64,000 nucleotides of DNA from Flectonema sp. DT1601 (taxonomy: Eukaryota; Euglenozoa; Diplonemea; Diplonemida; Diplonemidae). How positions within the stretch are numbered: position 1 is the first letter of the stretch; every line of letters starts with the position of its first letter. Made by a program: the position numbers and the translations under genes. Shown one piece after another: positions 54,390-64,000 of the stretch. Location of the stretch: positions 62,001-126,000 of the forward strand of contig OZ025806.1 in the NCBI GenBank assembly GCA_964019425.1. Reading direction: 5' to 3'. Below the pieces are notes generated by a model, which was not told where the DNA came from, made no database searches, and saw only the letters and a list, made by a program, of their open reading frames with translations.

Positions 54390-54945
54390 CTTACAGAGTT
54401 TTATTCTGATATGTAATTAGAAATTGTTAGAAAACAGAGAATGAGATTTTAGATTCGTGACGTCAGAGTTCTGTAGGTAACTTAATTAGTCTTTAACCAC
54501 ACTCATCAACAACACTACGCACTGCCGAGGTCGGATTCGCAATCGGAGTCCAACTCCCGGTAAAGAAAACTGAAAGGAGGAATAGAACGAAGGAGGGGAT
54601 TTCTCTTTTTATAAAAAATAAAAATAATAAATTTTCTCTTGTTTTTTTGAAAGCTGCGATCGAGGCTCTACCCATAAAAGGTGAAATCCCAACCGGTCTT
54701 CCCAGAGGTAGCACCCACCGTGAAAAAGGCATGGCAAGCTTCCCCTGTTTACGTTTTTTTTTTTTTTTTTTTTTTTTTTTTCAACCTTTTCAGTTTTTTG
54801 ATAAAAACTTTTTTTTTTCTTGAAAAACTATTTTAATCATGATAAGGATTTTGTGTTTATTTATTTTTTTTGTGTTTGAACGCCTCTGTCTATCACTTAC
54901 GTACTAGACAAAAGCACCCTATAGTCTTATGAATAGCTCTGTTGC
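54390..54945. other. Spacer between PCCB and SAM synthetase
   Basis: No gene. A 30-nt T-run is at 54755-54781. Confidence 0.5.
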
Positions 54946-55185
54946 TTACAGAGTCTTAAGTCCCTCAGGGATGTTAAGGGTTCTTGGCTTCTCCCAAGTG
55001 AATCCCTTCTCACTAGTTCTACCAAAGTGACCCATCGACGCGGTCTCGGAGTAGATTGGTCTTCTCAAGTCCAACTCCTTGATGATGTCGTATGGGCGAA
55101 GCTTGAAGTTGGCGTTGATGATCTGTTTTATTGAAAGTTGTTTATTTTAAGGAACAGAATTAATAAACAAAAAAAGAGAGATGAC

Positions 55186-55219
<34 letters not shown>

Positions 55220-56442
55220 TGACAGAAATCAACTAAAAGTCAACAGAATAATAATACATACGGCCAAAAGGTCAGTGTCTGAGTACTTTCCGGTTCCGTA
55301 ACTGTCAACGTGGATTGAGAGAGGCTCAGCAACACCGATAGCGTAAGCCAACTGAACCAAACATCTCTTTGCGAGTCCGGCGGCAACGATCGACTTGGCG
55401 ATCCAACGTCCGGCGTAGCACGCGGATCTGTCAACCTTGCTAGGATCCTTTCCTGAGAACGCACCTCCTCCGTGTGCTCCCCATCCACCGTAGGTGTCTA
55501 CGATAATCTTTCTTCCGGTGAGACCAGCGTCAGCGTTTGGTCCTCCGAGAACGAATCTGCCAGATGGGTTCAAGTGGTAGATGGTCTGTTTGTTTAGTTT
55601 GGTTTGGTTTGGTTTGGTTTGCTCGGCAGAACAGAACAGAACAGAAGTGAAGAGAGAAAGTGATAGAAAAGGGGAAAGTCGGAATTCCAAAGGGAAAGGA
55701 TACCTCCACTTCCTAGTTTCCGCAAATGATTTAAGAAAAGAATAGAAAAGAAACACACCTTGTCATCAAGGTACTTGGCTGGGATGACTTCCAAGCAAAG
55801 GGCCTTGAGGTCCTCTCTGATCTTCTCGTTGGTGACTTCCTCAGTGTGCTGACTCGAGATCAAGATGCAGTGAACTCTAAGTGGAGTCAACAATCTCTTA
55901 CCGTTGCTCTCATCGATCTCGTACTCAACAGTTACCTGAGTCTTGGCATCAGGTCTAGCCCATGCGAGGCTTCCGTTGTTTCTCTTCTCAGAGTGCTTCT
56001 GGGCCAATTGACGGGCCAATTCGTATGACAAAGGCATGAGAGTCTCGGTCTCATCAGTCGCGTATCCGAACATAAGTCCCTGGTCACCAGCTCCAAGTGC
56101 TCCCTCATCATCGTACTGGGTGCACTGACCAATGTCAGGTGACTGTTGCTCAATCGCAACTAACACGTTGCAGGTCTTGAAGTCAAATCCCTTCTCACAG
56201 TGATCGTATCCGATCTTCTGAACAGTCGCACGAAGGATGCTCTGGTAGTCGATAACGGCCTTGGTGGTGATCTCTCCGAACACCATAACCAATCCGGTCT
56301 TACAGCAAGACTCACATGCGACCTTCGACATTGGGTCGGCGGCAAGGCACGCGTCAAGGACGGCGTCAGAGAACTGATCGCACATCTTGTCAGGGTGACC
56401 CTCAGTCACGTGCTCCGAGGAGAACATAAAAGTACGTGGCAT
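54946..56442 (-). CDS. MAT: S-adenosylmethionine synthetase
   Basis: Three exons: 56442-55759, 55585-55262, 55122-54946; introns 55758-55586 (173 nt) and 55261-55123 (139 nt), both GT-AG and phase 0. The 394-residue product has the family length. It makes SAM from methionine and ATP in the cytosol. Motifs: [15 protein letters not shown] (ATP and Mg), [12 protein letters not shown], then in exon 2 [18 protein letters not shown] and [16 protein letters not shown], and in exon 3 [16 protein letters not shown]. Codons are strongly biased to C-ending forms, suggesting high expression. Intron 2 contains a (GAT)n run (55180-55219). TTACTTTCACAG ends 27 nt before the ATG. Confidence 0.97.
55180..55219. 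repeat. (GAT)n microsatellite in SAM synthetase intron 2
   Basis: About twelve GAT units inside the second intron. Confidence 0.9.
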
Positions 56443-56471
56443 TTTGATAAAGTAAAGTTGATTGATAACTG
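56443..56471 (-). promoter_or_regulatory. Splice-acceptor-like leader of SAM synthetase
   Basis: TTACTTTCACAG followed by a leader of about 26 nt. Confidence 0.55.
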
Positions 56472-57104
56472 TGAAAGTAATGATAAAACAGTTTATTTAA
56501 TATACATTCTTAAGAATGAATTAGGAAGCTACTCGACTACCACAACTCCTCAGAAAGATATCCCAACAAAAGATAAGATGTCATTCGTAAGACTCTCACT
56601 CTCTTGTTTCAGTAGATCTTTTTGGATATAAACATAGTTGAGTTGTGAATGTAAAGAAGAACTAAAAGGTAACATTTAACAGGTGACTAGACGACCCTCA
56701 CAAACAGAATCGATGAAGGGTTTAAATAAACCCTTCGTAAACGAAAAAAGATAAAATACAAAAAGATCGAACTTAAAAATAATAATTACAATTAATCTCC
56801 TCCCTGTTGGGAAATTGTCATCCCCACACACCTCCCCCCCCGTCGGATTTTATCAATGTAATTACTAGGGGAATCTCACTCTTTAACTTTTCTGATAAGA
56901 GGTCCGTCCCCCCCTACGCAAATACATTGATTTGGTATCCGTGAGAGATGAGTTTATATGTTGTAGAAAAAAAAACACGGTTTTTCCCGAGCGAAAAAAA
57001 TAATTATTTATCTCAACAGAGAATATACGTATTATTACAGTTCTATTGTTACAAAAGAAAGCAAAGAAAAAAAAAAAAAAAAATTTAAAAAAAAAAAGAA
57101 AAAA

Positions 57105-57235
57105 AAAACATTCAGATAAAAGCCTTTTATTTTGGTGATCGAAGAGAGTATTACTGGCGCACGGGGGGAAAAATTGATAAACGGTGTCGAATAATAAATA
57201 AAACAGCTCTTAAATCTGAATAGGTCTTCTTCTCA
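57105..57235 (+). repeat. Dispersed repeat family A, copy 4
   Basis: Shares CATTCAGATAAAAGCC and ATAATAAATAAAACAGCTCT, then AAATCTGAATAG. The small terminal hairpin and A tail are lost or replaced by a T-run. Confidence 0.75.
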
Positions 57236-58067
57236 ATATTTTTTTTTTTTTTTACCTCAAACAAAAAAAAAAAAAAAAAAATTATGAAAAATCGAAAAAT
57301 CAAAGCATTCAGGTCAAAAACCCGAATGCTTTGATAATAACAATAAAAATTTAATTATTTATTTATTTACGAAGCCTAGGAAGCCAAAAGCCAGGAAAAG
57401 CTCACAGAGTAACAGTTATATCGCTACCAGCAACCGTGAGACTCTCACAGACGATAAGAGACGTAGAATTAAAAAAACTATTTTCAAAAAGAAAAAAATA
57501 AATAAAAACAAAAAATAAAAAACTACAATAACTACTGGAATTGCAAATTAACGATCACACACACACAGGATTTCACAAATGACACTAACCTTCAGCAATG
57601 TATACTAAGCTATATTTATTCTCTACGCTATCACCAAGTTTTCCTCCAGCCGAAGGCACTTCTGTAAAAGTTCGATGACGCTTACACATACATAATGATA
57701 CAATAATCACACGCTTCTCCAATGCTCTTCTTCCATCTTCCCTGTTACTCTGGCGAGGTACAGTGAGAGGGGAAAAAGAGTACTTTGCAAGAAGAATATA
57801 AAAAAGTTCATTACATCGCACCGCGCAACACCAATACTGCAAACTACGAAGCTACGAGGCAGAAGCAACACTCCAATTTTGTGTCGTCAGAATTGGTTTG
57901 GTAGCTCAAGGATCCGAATATAACTATGTCATTGTCAGCAAAGGGAAGGGGAACAAAAAGAATAATTTAAAAGAAAATAAATAATCCTCGAAAAATTCCG
58001 ACTGTTCGGTTTTCAGCAAAGAAGGTAACTTATTAAAAACAGAGATAGTTCAACAGCACAGAGAGAG

Positions 58068-58522
58068 GGGAAACTATGTAAAAACAGTAATAACAATTTT
58101 AGGTATTAAAAACACTTTTTTTTTTTTTTTTTGGGAAAAATCGCTAATTCCAATACAGAGGTTTCTGAACTTATTTTCTGTGGTAGGGGGAAAAAAATAA
58201 ATAAATAAAAAAGAGGTCTCCCGATTCCAAGTAAAGCAATATATTTATTAAAGCTTTACACCAACGGATGGGATGTTTGCTGAGCATCCTGCCACCCATT
58301 AAAAAAAAAAAAGGAAAACCTAAGCAAACACAAGCAAACACACAAAAGAGGAAACTGACCGAAGAAAAAAAACGTATTTGTAGTTGTTAATCAAAGACAC
58401 GCACAGAAAGGGGGTGAAACTTTGACAATGTAAAAACAGTAACAACTTTAGAGTATTAAAAACAAAATTAATATCAAAGTACTGTGACTGAAAAAAATAT
58501 TTGTGGTTGTTAATCAAAGACA
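58068..58522 (+). repeat. Dispersed repeat family B, clustered copies
   Basis: A fuller unit is 58409-58522 (GGGGGTGAAACTTTGACAAT ... GTACTGTGACTG ... TTGTGGTTGTTAATCAAAGA). The preceding segment 58353-58397 repeats its end, and 58068-58112 repeats its middle (TGTAAAAACAGTAATAAC). It matches the copy at 14990. Confidence 0.7.
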
Positions 58523-58965
58523 AATTACGTTTAGAAAAAAGAAAACATAAAAGGGAAAATTATATTTTTTTTTTTGTCTTATGATCAGAAGACGTTGTCG
58601 AATCTGGTAATTCGAGGACCACGTACAGTCAGGTTGAGCATCCCTGTAATACGTTTTAACTTATACTTAAATAAAGTCAAAAAAAAGGGGGGGGAAAAAA
58701 AAAACAGTTTTTTATTCTTGCTATAGTTTGTAGCACACTACTAGCGGCGCACTTTTTTTGTTATAAAAACAAAAAGTATAACGTTTTGAGGATATTCTAA
58801 AAATTCATAAATGAGGGAAAAGTACATTTGTGCACTTCTTTTGATGTGAAGCTAGATCTAATCTTGTAATGCCGCAACCATTGCAGCGTTGTCTTTTCTT
58901 CACATACTTGCAGAGTGCAGATACGGTTCATTACCTGCACAGAGAGGTAAACTAAATCGATATTC

Positions 58966-59080
58966 GAAACCCATTCAGATAAAGCCTTCAGATATTAATC
59001 GAAAGACTGCAGCAATACCGACACCACAGTGATATGGATAATCTGAATTAGTTTTCTTTCTCCGACTTCGTCATCGAAAA
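58966..59080 (+). repeat. Dispersed repeat family A, copy 5
   Basis: Shares ACCCATTCAGATAAAGCC, AATACCGACACCACAG, AATCTGAATTAG and CTCCGACTTCGTCATC. It begins about 60 nt beyond the stop of the PH-like gene, so it may lie in that gene's 3-prime UTR. Confidence 0.8.
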
Positions 59081-59139
59081 CGCTTCAACAGATTTTTTCC
59101 GAAAACTTTTTTTTGTTTTCAGATCGAAAGTAAAAATCG

Positions 59140-60645
59140 TCAAATCGTAAATTTATCAACCCGACTAGAAACACTCGAGGGCTGTACTTCATAAATATAG
59201 TTATGGAGATAATTTAATAATGAAATGTTCACTTCCATTTGTGCTTTACAAGATTCCACTGAGACTTCAGGAAGTGACACAGAGGCTGGTGTGCCATATG
59301 TTGTTTTTAGTGCAGTAAAAAACGGACATGGAGGAGGAATAATCGGAGCATAAATCATGTCTGACGGGTATTCTCTATCTCTGCAGTTCATTGGTAGAGC
59401 AACTGAATCTGTGAAGACGTAATTTGTTGATTTTTTAGATGAAGAGCTACTCGAACTACTGTCTTCATCACTTTGGTCGTCAAGTTCACTACAGAACACA
59501 AGAGTTAATTCTTTATCTCTCTGTGAGATCGGGTCTAAATCAGTCATTTCTTTTATCGAAATACCATTGACCGATTTCAAATATGATTTTATGAAACAGG
59601 CTCCTCCAACATCACAAGCGAGGGTATCGCTGTAGACTCCGCTGAGCATTTTATTTTTATGAAAGAGGAATCCACTGTCAACATCGGTTGAAATACGAGG
59701 AATTGTTATTCTATCTCTGAGACCAACTGTGAGATTAGTATGAATCCGATCAGAAGGTAAACTACCCAAAACTTTATCAAAATGAGACTCAGAATGAACA
59801 GGAACTCCTTGAGCATGAGTAATGCTTAATCCCACGGCGTTACTAATCCCAGGGACTGAAGCAGTTCGAGATGACCCGTTCACAGCAGAAATAATTAAAT
59901 CTGACGTTATGAGACCTACATCATAAGCAGGTTTAGAGCAGTCATATGGAATGCAATATGTCTTTGATTCTACTGAAGGTTCAAACACCGGCTTAGCCCA
60001 TTCAATTACACTACTTTTTACAATTGGAGATTCAGGCTGTTGTCGAGTTGGTGACACTACAGTGTTGGTGGTTGCCTTATCTCGATCGATTTTATTCATG
60101 AACTTATCTGATTCATTATTACGTCTTTGTTGTTTTATCAAAGTCAACTTTTCTTTAGGATTAAGGTATCCCTTTCCTTTTCTCTTACATATGTATTGAA
60201 GGTCACCAATATTTGCAACCTTTTTAACAGGAAGAGGTGTATTTCTTTTATTATTTATCGCAATGATAGAAAGCCATGCCTCTCTAGCACTAGAAGTTTG
60301 TGCATCCCACGTCATGCTTGGTTCTGGTTCATTGGGTGATGGCATTAGACAGAATCGCAGTCCCTTATCAGTGTGACAGTAAACCACTCCTTGAATTTCA
60401 GAGGCGCTTAGTAATCGTAAGATCTGTCCTCGTTTTCCTGATATCATGATTACTCCGTCATAGTTTGTTGTTATAAGTAATCCAACATTCTTAGATCCTC
60501 CTTTCGTATCTATTTTTCTTACTTTAGCATAATGAACCAGATCAGATGCTTTTCCAAAAGCATAGTCAGATTTTACTGGTGGAATAGGTATCGAACCTGG
60601 AAGAGGAAGAGCGGTGTCCTCAGGACCTGGACCCTCATACGACAT
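59140..60645 (-). CDS. PH-like and PDZ-like domain protein
   Basis: 501 residues, ATG at 60645. Residues about 28-145 form a PH-like domain (ASDLVHYAKVRKIDTKG, LLITTNYDGVIMI, ending EAWLSIIAINNKR). The middle and C-terminal parts hold stretches like degenerate PDZ halves (YDVGLITSDLIISAVNG, ACFIKSYLKSVNGISIKEM). A poly-Ser/acidic run ([14 protein letters not shown]) lies between. It is probably a membrane or cortex adaptor, by inference only. A T-tract followed by GAGAACAG ends 16 nt before the ATG. Confidence 0.7.
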   Translation of the reverse strand: MSYEGPGPEDTALPLPGSIPIPPVKSDYAFGKASDLVHYAKVRKIDTKGGSKNVGLLITTNYDGVIMISGKRGQILRLLSASEIQGVVYCHTDKGLRFCLMPSPNEPEPSMTWDAQTSSAREAWLSIIAINNKRNTPLPVKKVANIGDLQYICKRKGKGYLNPKEKLTLIKQQRRNNESDKFMNKIDRDKATTNTVVSPTRQQPESPIVKSSVIEWAKPVFEPSVESKTYCIPYDCSKPAYDVGLITSDLIISAVNGSSRTASVPGISNAVGLSITHAQGVPVHSESHFDKVLGSLPSDRIHTNLTVGLRDRITIPRISTDVDSGFLFHKNKMLSGVYSDTLACDVGGACFIKSYLKSVNGISIKEMTDLDPISQRDKELTLVFCSELDDQSDEDSSSSSSSSKKSTNYVFTDSVALPMNCRDREYPSDMIYAPIIPPPCPFFTALKTTYGTPASVSLPEVSVESCKAQMEVNISLLNYLHNYIYEVQPSSVSSRVDKFTI

Positions 60646-60664
60646 TATTTATTACTGCATTCTG
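60646..60664 (-). promoter_or_regulatory. Splice-acceptor-like leader of the PH-like gene
   Basis: A long T-tract, GAGAACAG, then a leader of 16 nt to the ATG. Confidence 0.55.
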
Positions 60665-61298
60665 TTCTCAAAAAAAAAAAAAAAAAAAAAAAAATAGAAT
60701 AGAATAGAATTACATTTGGATTGTCACACAAGATTTTCCAAGATGATTGTCGTAAGCGACGTACAAAGATATAAAATAATCAAAATATCAACACGAGTAA
60801 GAGACATATACAATTACAAATGGTGACTCCCAGGATGTTCAATGATGCTGAAGCCTCGTTTCTGAGTAGCGATTCCGATGTTGCTGTGAAAACAACCGAC
60901 GAAACCTAAAATTACATTTAAGTGATCCTTATGGAGGACCGTGTTCTGATGTAAAATATAAATAAAATATTTAACACTCGCAAAATATAAAAACTAGCAA
61001 AAAAATATCAGCAAAAAAAATATCACAAAAAAAGTGATCCCGTAGCAGTGTAGCATTCATTTAACCATCGTTTTTTTTTTTTTTTTTTGTTTGTTTATTT
61101 TTTCCCCCCCTCATTCCTAAATTCCGGTTAAATCCTTAAAATACACATATAACAATCAACAGCGACAACAACAAATGAAATTTCTGAAACGTATGCGATC
61201 GGAGACAGTAGAGTTAAGAAGACAGAACTTTCCTCAAAGATCAAAGGAGGGGCACAACAAACAACATAATAATATTTGTAATAAAAGTGTTCTCCTTC
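60646..61298. other. Spacer
   Basis: A-run at 60669-60694, a T/C-rich stretch at 61069-61107. No gene seen. Confidence 0.5.
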
Positions 61299-63254
61299 TC
61301 AATTATCCAATTCGATAGTTTTGTTATTTGAAGGAAGCACAATGAGACCATCACTACCAGCACCACCAGATGCAGAAAATGGAGTCTTTCTTTGAGAGAC
61401 GAGATGGAATGTGGGAGTCAGACCTCCAATACCACCACGGCATTGAATAGAACCTGAATTTTGAAATGATCGTTCAGAACATTTTATTTGAATACAACCA
61501 CCTGATCCGCCTCCTCCTCCAGAAGTTCCCTGAGTAGGACCAGAGTCACCAGGTGTGCCATTGCAAGAGATGGTTCCGTTATTTTCAAAAACAGAAGTTG
61601 TAATTAATAAACATCCTCCACCATTACCTCCTTTAATACACGTATTAACTCTTTGAGATAGGAAAGTGTCATGAGAAGCTGTTGAGGAAACGCTTCCCGT
61701 GTCAGAGTCACAGAGAGGGGCAAATGGATGACCTCCTCCACCACCAGCACCCATAAAAAATGGTTTTGAATTTTGGGACCCACCTTTACCCCCAGCTGTG
61801 GTCGAACGTCCTGAAGTACCCGATAGGATTGCTCCTCCCCCTCCTCCCCCGCCTGATTCTCTTCCAGTTTGGGCACTGCCACCACCACCTCCAGAATTAT
61901 TGCATGCAGTGCTGTAGGTTCCTTCTCCTATGTCAGATTCACCTTGTTGAGCTTGGTCTTGATTATGTTCACAAAGATATTCCCCTCCACGATAACCTAA
62001 ACCATCAAGTATTATTGAACCACCACTTTCTATTATAATTGTGTCACATTTTATATCAATGCTGCCTCCAGATTGGCCATTCCACGGCCTAGTTCGAATA
62101 CATCCGCCGTTTTGAATAATTACAGAACCGAATACGTGACTTCCAGGGAGGAGAAATTCTTCAGAATCTACGAGAAGGCTGACTACTTGTGTCGATGCAG
62201 TAGTGACTAATAATAATAAAGAGAAAGTAACTCCAGTAATAGCTGCATCACTTATGATATTATCAGAATCAGATAGAGGATCAGGTAGGGAAATAGAATC
62301 ATCAGTTGCACAATTAGTTTCTGCGATCATAGTAAGCAACTCCTGTGTTGACCGCTCTGGACTAGGCGATGACGGAATCACAGCCGGTAATGCACTCTTG
62401 AGCTGTTTGATACCTGGAATTGCAAGCTGACCACGTATTGTGATATAAGAAAGTTCACATAATAAAAATGACCCAGGACTCGTACTGTCAATAGGATTTA
62501 TTCTTGGATAACCAATTGATGGTAAAACTTCTGACAGGTCATTTACTTGCGACAGATCATTCAAAATAGATGGACTCACTGAAACACCTCTCAGACTGTC
62601 AGCAGCTATCGCAGCCCTAATCGCTCTGAGTGAGTTGAGAAGCCATGGAAGCACTCGTTTAGTTAGTTCTGTTTTGTGGGTTTGTAGTTTTTCTGTTTCA
62701 CTGCGACATCTGTCCTGAAGAACGTTTGCTCTGTTTTTAATTCTACCCATCTCATCGTATTTCGTGACCTTAGTTGATGAATAGGCAACTTGATCAACGA
62801 GGAAATCAGCGTACAATGCAACCTGATAAGCAGAGTCGTGAACAGATACTAACGCGTCATCAACGTCACTCGCAAACTGTTCAACAACAGCAAAAGCATC
62901 CCCGAGAAGGATCTCCCAAGATTCAAGAACTTCTCGTCTGGGTACAGTTGTTATTAAACACATCGCATCAGGTGACTCACGGACTTCTGACAACAATGAG
63001 AATGTCTCTGGTGAGGGTGAGAGGGTACATCTATTTTGATGATTCTGCATTAAGCTATGTATCGCAACCCATTCTTTATGGATTACTCCTATCTCATGAA
63101 TTGTAAAAGACAGTTCTTCGAGTGTCTTTGTCTTGTCTTGCAGAACTACGTCACCAAAACTCAACGCTCGTGAACTCAACCTCCCTAAAAATAAATTCCA
63201 TAACCTATGTGCCTGAGCTAACTTCTCGGGTGATTCCTCAGCATTAAGCTGCAT
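61299..63254 (-). CDS. Helical N-terminus plus Gly-rich beta-helix-like protein
   Basis: 651 residues from the ATG at 63254; the open frame extends 26 codons upstream, but only from a TTG. Residues about 1-230 are mainly helical and polar (EKLAQAHRLWNLFLGRLS, SETEKLQTHKTELTKRVLPW). A hydrophobic stretch at about 335-360 (AAITGVTFSLLLLVTTAST) could cross a membrane. The C-terminal half has repeated GGSIDIKC, IIIESGGSIILDG, GGCIQIKC and long Gly runs, the pattern of Gly-rich right-handed beta-helix proteins found outside cells. If the hydrophobic stretch is a membrane helix, the Gly-rich part would face outside. No function is assigned. Confidence 0.7.
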   Translation of the reverse strand: MQLNAEESPEKLAQAHRLWNLFLGRLSSRALSFGDVVLQDKTKTLEELSFTIHEIGVIHKEWVAIHSLMQNHQNRCTLSPSPETFSLLSEVRESPDAMCLITTVPRREVLESWEILLGDAFAVVEQFASDVDDALVSVHDSAYQVALYADFLVDQVAYSSTKVTKYDEMGRIKNRANVLQDRCRSETEKLQTHKTELTKRVLPWLLNSLRAIRAAIAADSLRGVSVSPSILNDLSQVNDLSEVLPSIGYPRINPIDSTSPGSFLLCELSYITIRGQLAIPGIKQLKSALPAVIPSSPSPERSTQELLTMIAETNCATDDSISLPDPLSDSDNIISDAAITGVTFSLLLLVTTASTQVVSLLVDSEEFLLPGSHVFGSVIIQNGGCIRTRPWNGQSGGSIDIKCDTIIIESGGSIILDGLGYRGGEYLCEHNQDQAQQGESDIGEGTYSTACNNSGGGGGSAQTGRESGGGGGGGAILSGTSGRSTTAGGKGGSQNSKPFFMGAGGGGGHPFAPLCDSDTGSVSSTASHDTFLSQRVNTCIKGGNGGGCLLITTSVFENNGTISCNGTPGDSGPTQGTSGGGGGSGGCIQIKCSERSFQNSGSIQCRGGIGGLTPTFHLVSQRKTPFSASGGAGSDGLIVLPSNNKTIELDN

Positions 63255-64000
63255 TTTGTTCTCCAGTTGAGTGTCTGTATACCGAACAACCCTTGTTTGG
63301 ATGATGTAAAAGATAATAATATTTGGAAGCAATGATCACTTCATTCGACTACAACCAACCACTCGAGAACAAATGTTAACATTGAAACGTAAACTGTTAA
63401 ACGAAGTAAAACTTTCTAATTGCAAGTAATAAGACTGTTTCTCTGGATCTCTCTTGTTCTGTATGAGAACGAATTTCGATGTTTATTCACTTTCGACGGA
63501 AAGGGGAAAATGTCAGAAAAAAGTTTTTCAACTAACAAAGCGACGGTGATTACAGGAAATCCGTATCAAAAACACTCTCTGAGGGGAAAATTCTCTTTTT
63601 CCTTTTTTTTTTTAAAAAACGTTTTTTTTTTTTTTGTTGCTTTCTTTTTTTTGTTTCGCGCACGAAAAATCACAATTCTTGTCAAACCGTAGAAGTCCGA
63701 ATAGAGTTGAGCTTATGAGTTGCTGCAAACAATAACCTTTTTACTGACAAAGGGGTTGTTCAGTATAAAAGAATTCATAAAGAAGAAGAAGAATAAAAAA
63801 AAAAAAGAAGAGCAGGATATTAATTACTAATAATCGTCCTCTCATGATATCCACATCCTGATAGTTTCTTTTTTATATTTTCTTCGCTAGCGAGGGGAGG
63901 CAACTCTTAGAAGTTTTCTCAATTATTATTATTTCAAAAAAGGTACGAGTGAGAGTATATCATTCCTCGAACAAGTATTGCTGAACAGAAATAATTTCTT
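63255..64000. other. Spacer at right edge
   Basis: No gene supported. It contains T-runs (63601-63634), a GAA run (63781-63793) and GC-poor sequence. A 90-codon plus-strand frame is not protein-like at its end. Confidence 0.5.

Larger units (their letters stand above)
56443..59139. other. Repeat-rich spacer
   Basis: 2.7 kb without a supported gene. It holds family A copies 4 (57105-57235) and 5 (58966-59080), family B copies (58068-58112, 58353-58397, 58409-58522), and A/T runs. An 85-codon frame at 57585-57842 has no recognisable content and is not called. Confidence 0.55.

Noticed and set aside
57585-57842. Minus-strand ORF of 85 residues
   Set aside because: No recognisable motif, in a repeat-rich spacer, and no acceptor-like leader.
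1-64000. CRISPR arrays, rRNA genes, insertion sequences, virus-like elements
   Set aside because: None seen; no reverse transcriptase, integrase, transposase or capsid-like ORF is present.

Overview
The window is nuclear DNA from a single-celled eukaryote. Coding DNA has moderate GC and a few short GT-AG introns (about 70-175 nt). It is separated by very AT-rich spacers full of long A and T homopolymers. Every gene I can support, about 19 of them, reads on the minus strand. Many start codons lie 9-53 nt after a pyrimidine tract ending in CAG or TAG. Together this looks like a unidirectional, possibly polycistronic, gene array with leader trans-splicing, as known in Euglenozoa, dinoflagellates and perkinsids. 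Pro/Thr/Ser repeats of the GVPTATPT type and a selenoprotein thioredoxin reductase are also common in algae of the heterokont type, so the lineage stays open.

Layout from left to right (transcription runs right to left). Positions 1-6120 hold a very large secreted protein that leaves the window at base 1; its second exon is open for 1420 codons and is easy to miss because it has no end inside the window. Next is a PH-domain inositol 5-phosphatase (7492-9000). An 8.6 kb block (9001-17583) shows almost nothing but AT-rich low-complexity DNA. Then come a small membrane protein, a PDZ protein, a [2Fe-2S] ferredoxin, an APS reductase and a small Cys-rich protein. At 24415-32202 lies the most striking gene: a 2595-residue megasynthase with three acyl-CoA-binding domains, two near-identical fatty acyl-AMP ligase domains, a ketosynthase and an acyltransferase, but no visible acyl carrier protein, reductive domain or thioesterase. 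It is followed by a LOG-fold protein with a long unknown N-terminus, PEX13, a membrane-anchored haem peroxidase with a DOMON-like domain and long Thr/Pro repeats, and a ubiquitin-like/ankyrin protein.

At 44229-46336 a three-exon thioredoxin-glutathione reductase ends in Ala-Gly-Cys-Sec-Gly-stop: the last exon holds an in-frame TGA read as selenocysteine. The right part holds two proteins of unknown function, propionyl-CoA carboxylase beta (two exons), S-adenosylmethionine synthetase (three exons), a PH-like/PDZ-like protein and a Gly-rich beta-helix protein.

Several genes fit together loosely. APS reductase, ferredoxin and SAM synthetase belong to sulfur assimilation and use. The megasynthase, PCC beta and PEX13 belong to acyl-chain metabolism. 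The reductase and peroxidase belong to redox defence. Nothing shows that these form a functional cluster.

Two dispersed repeat families sit in the spacers. One has five copies of about 115-170 bp, all in the same orientation, with a foldback and a small hairpin. The other is a unit of about 110 bp.
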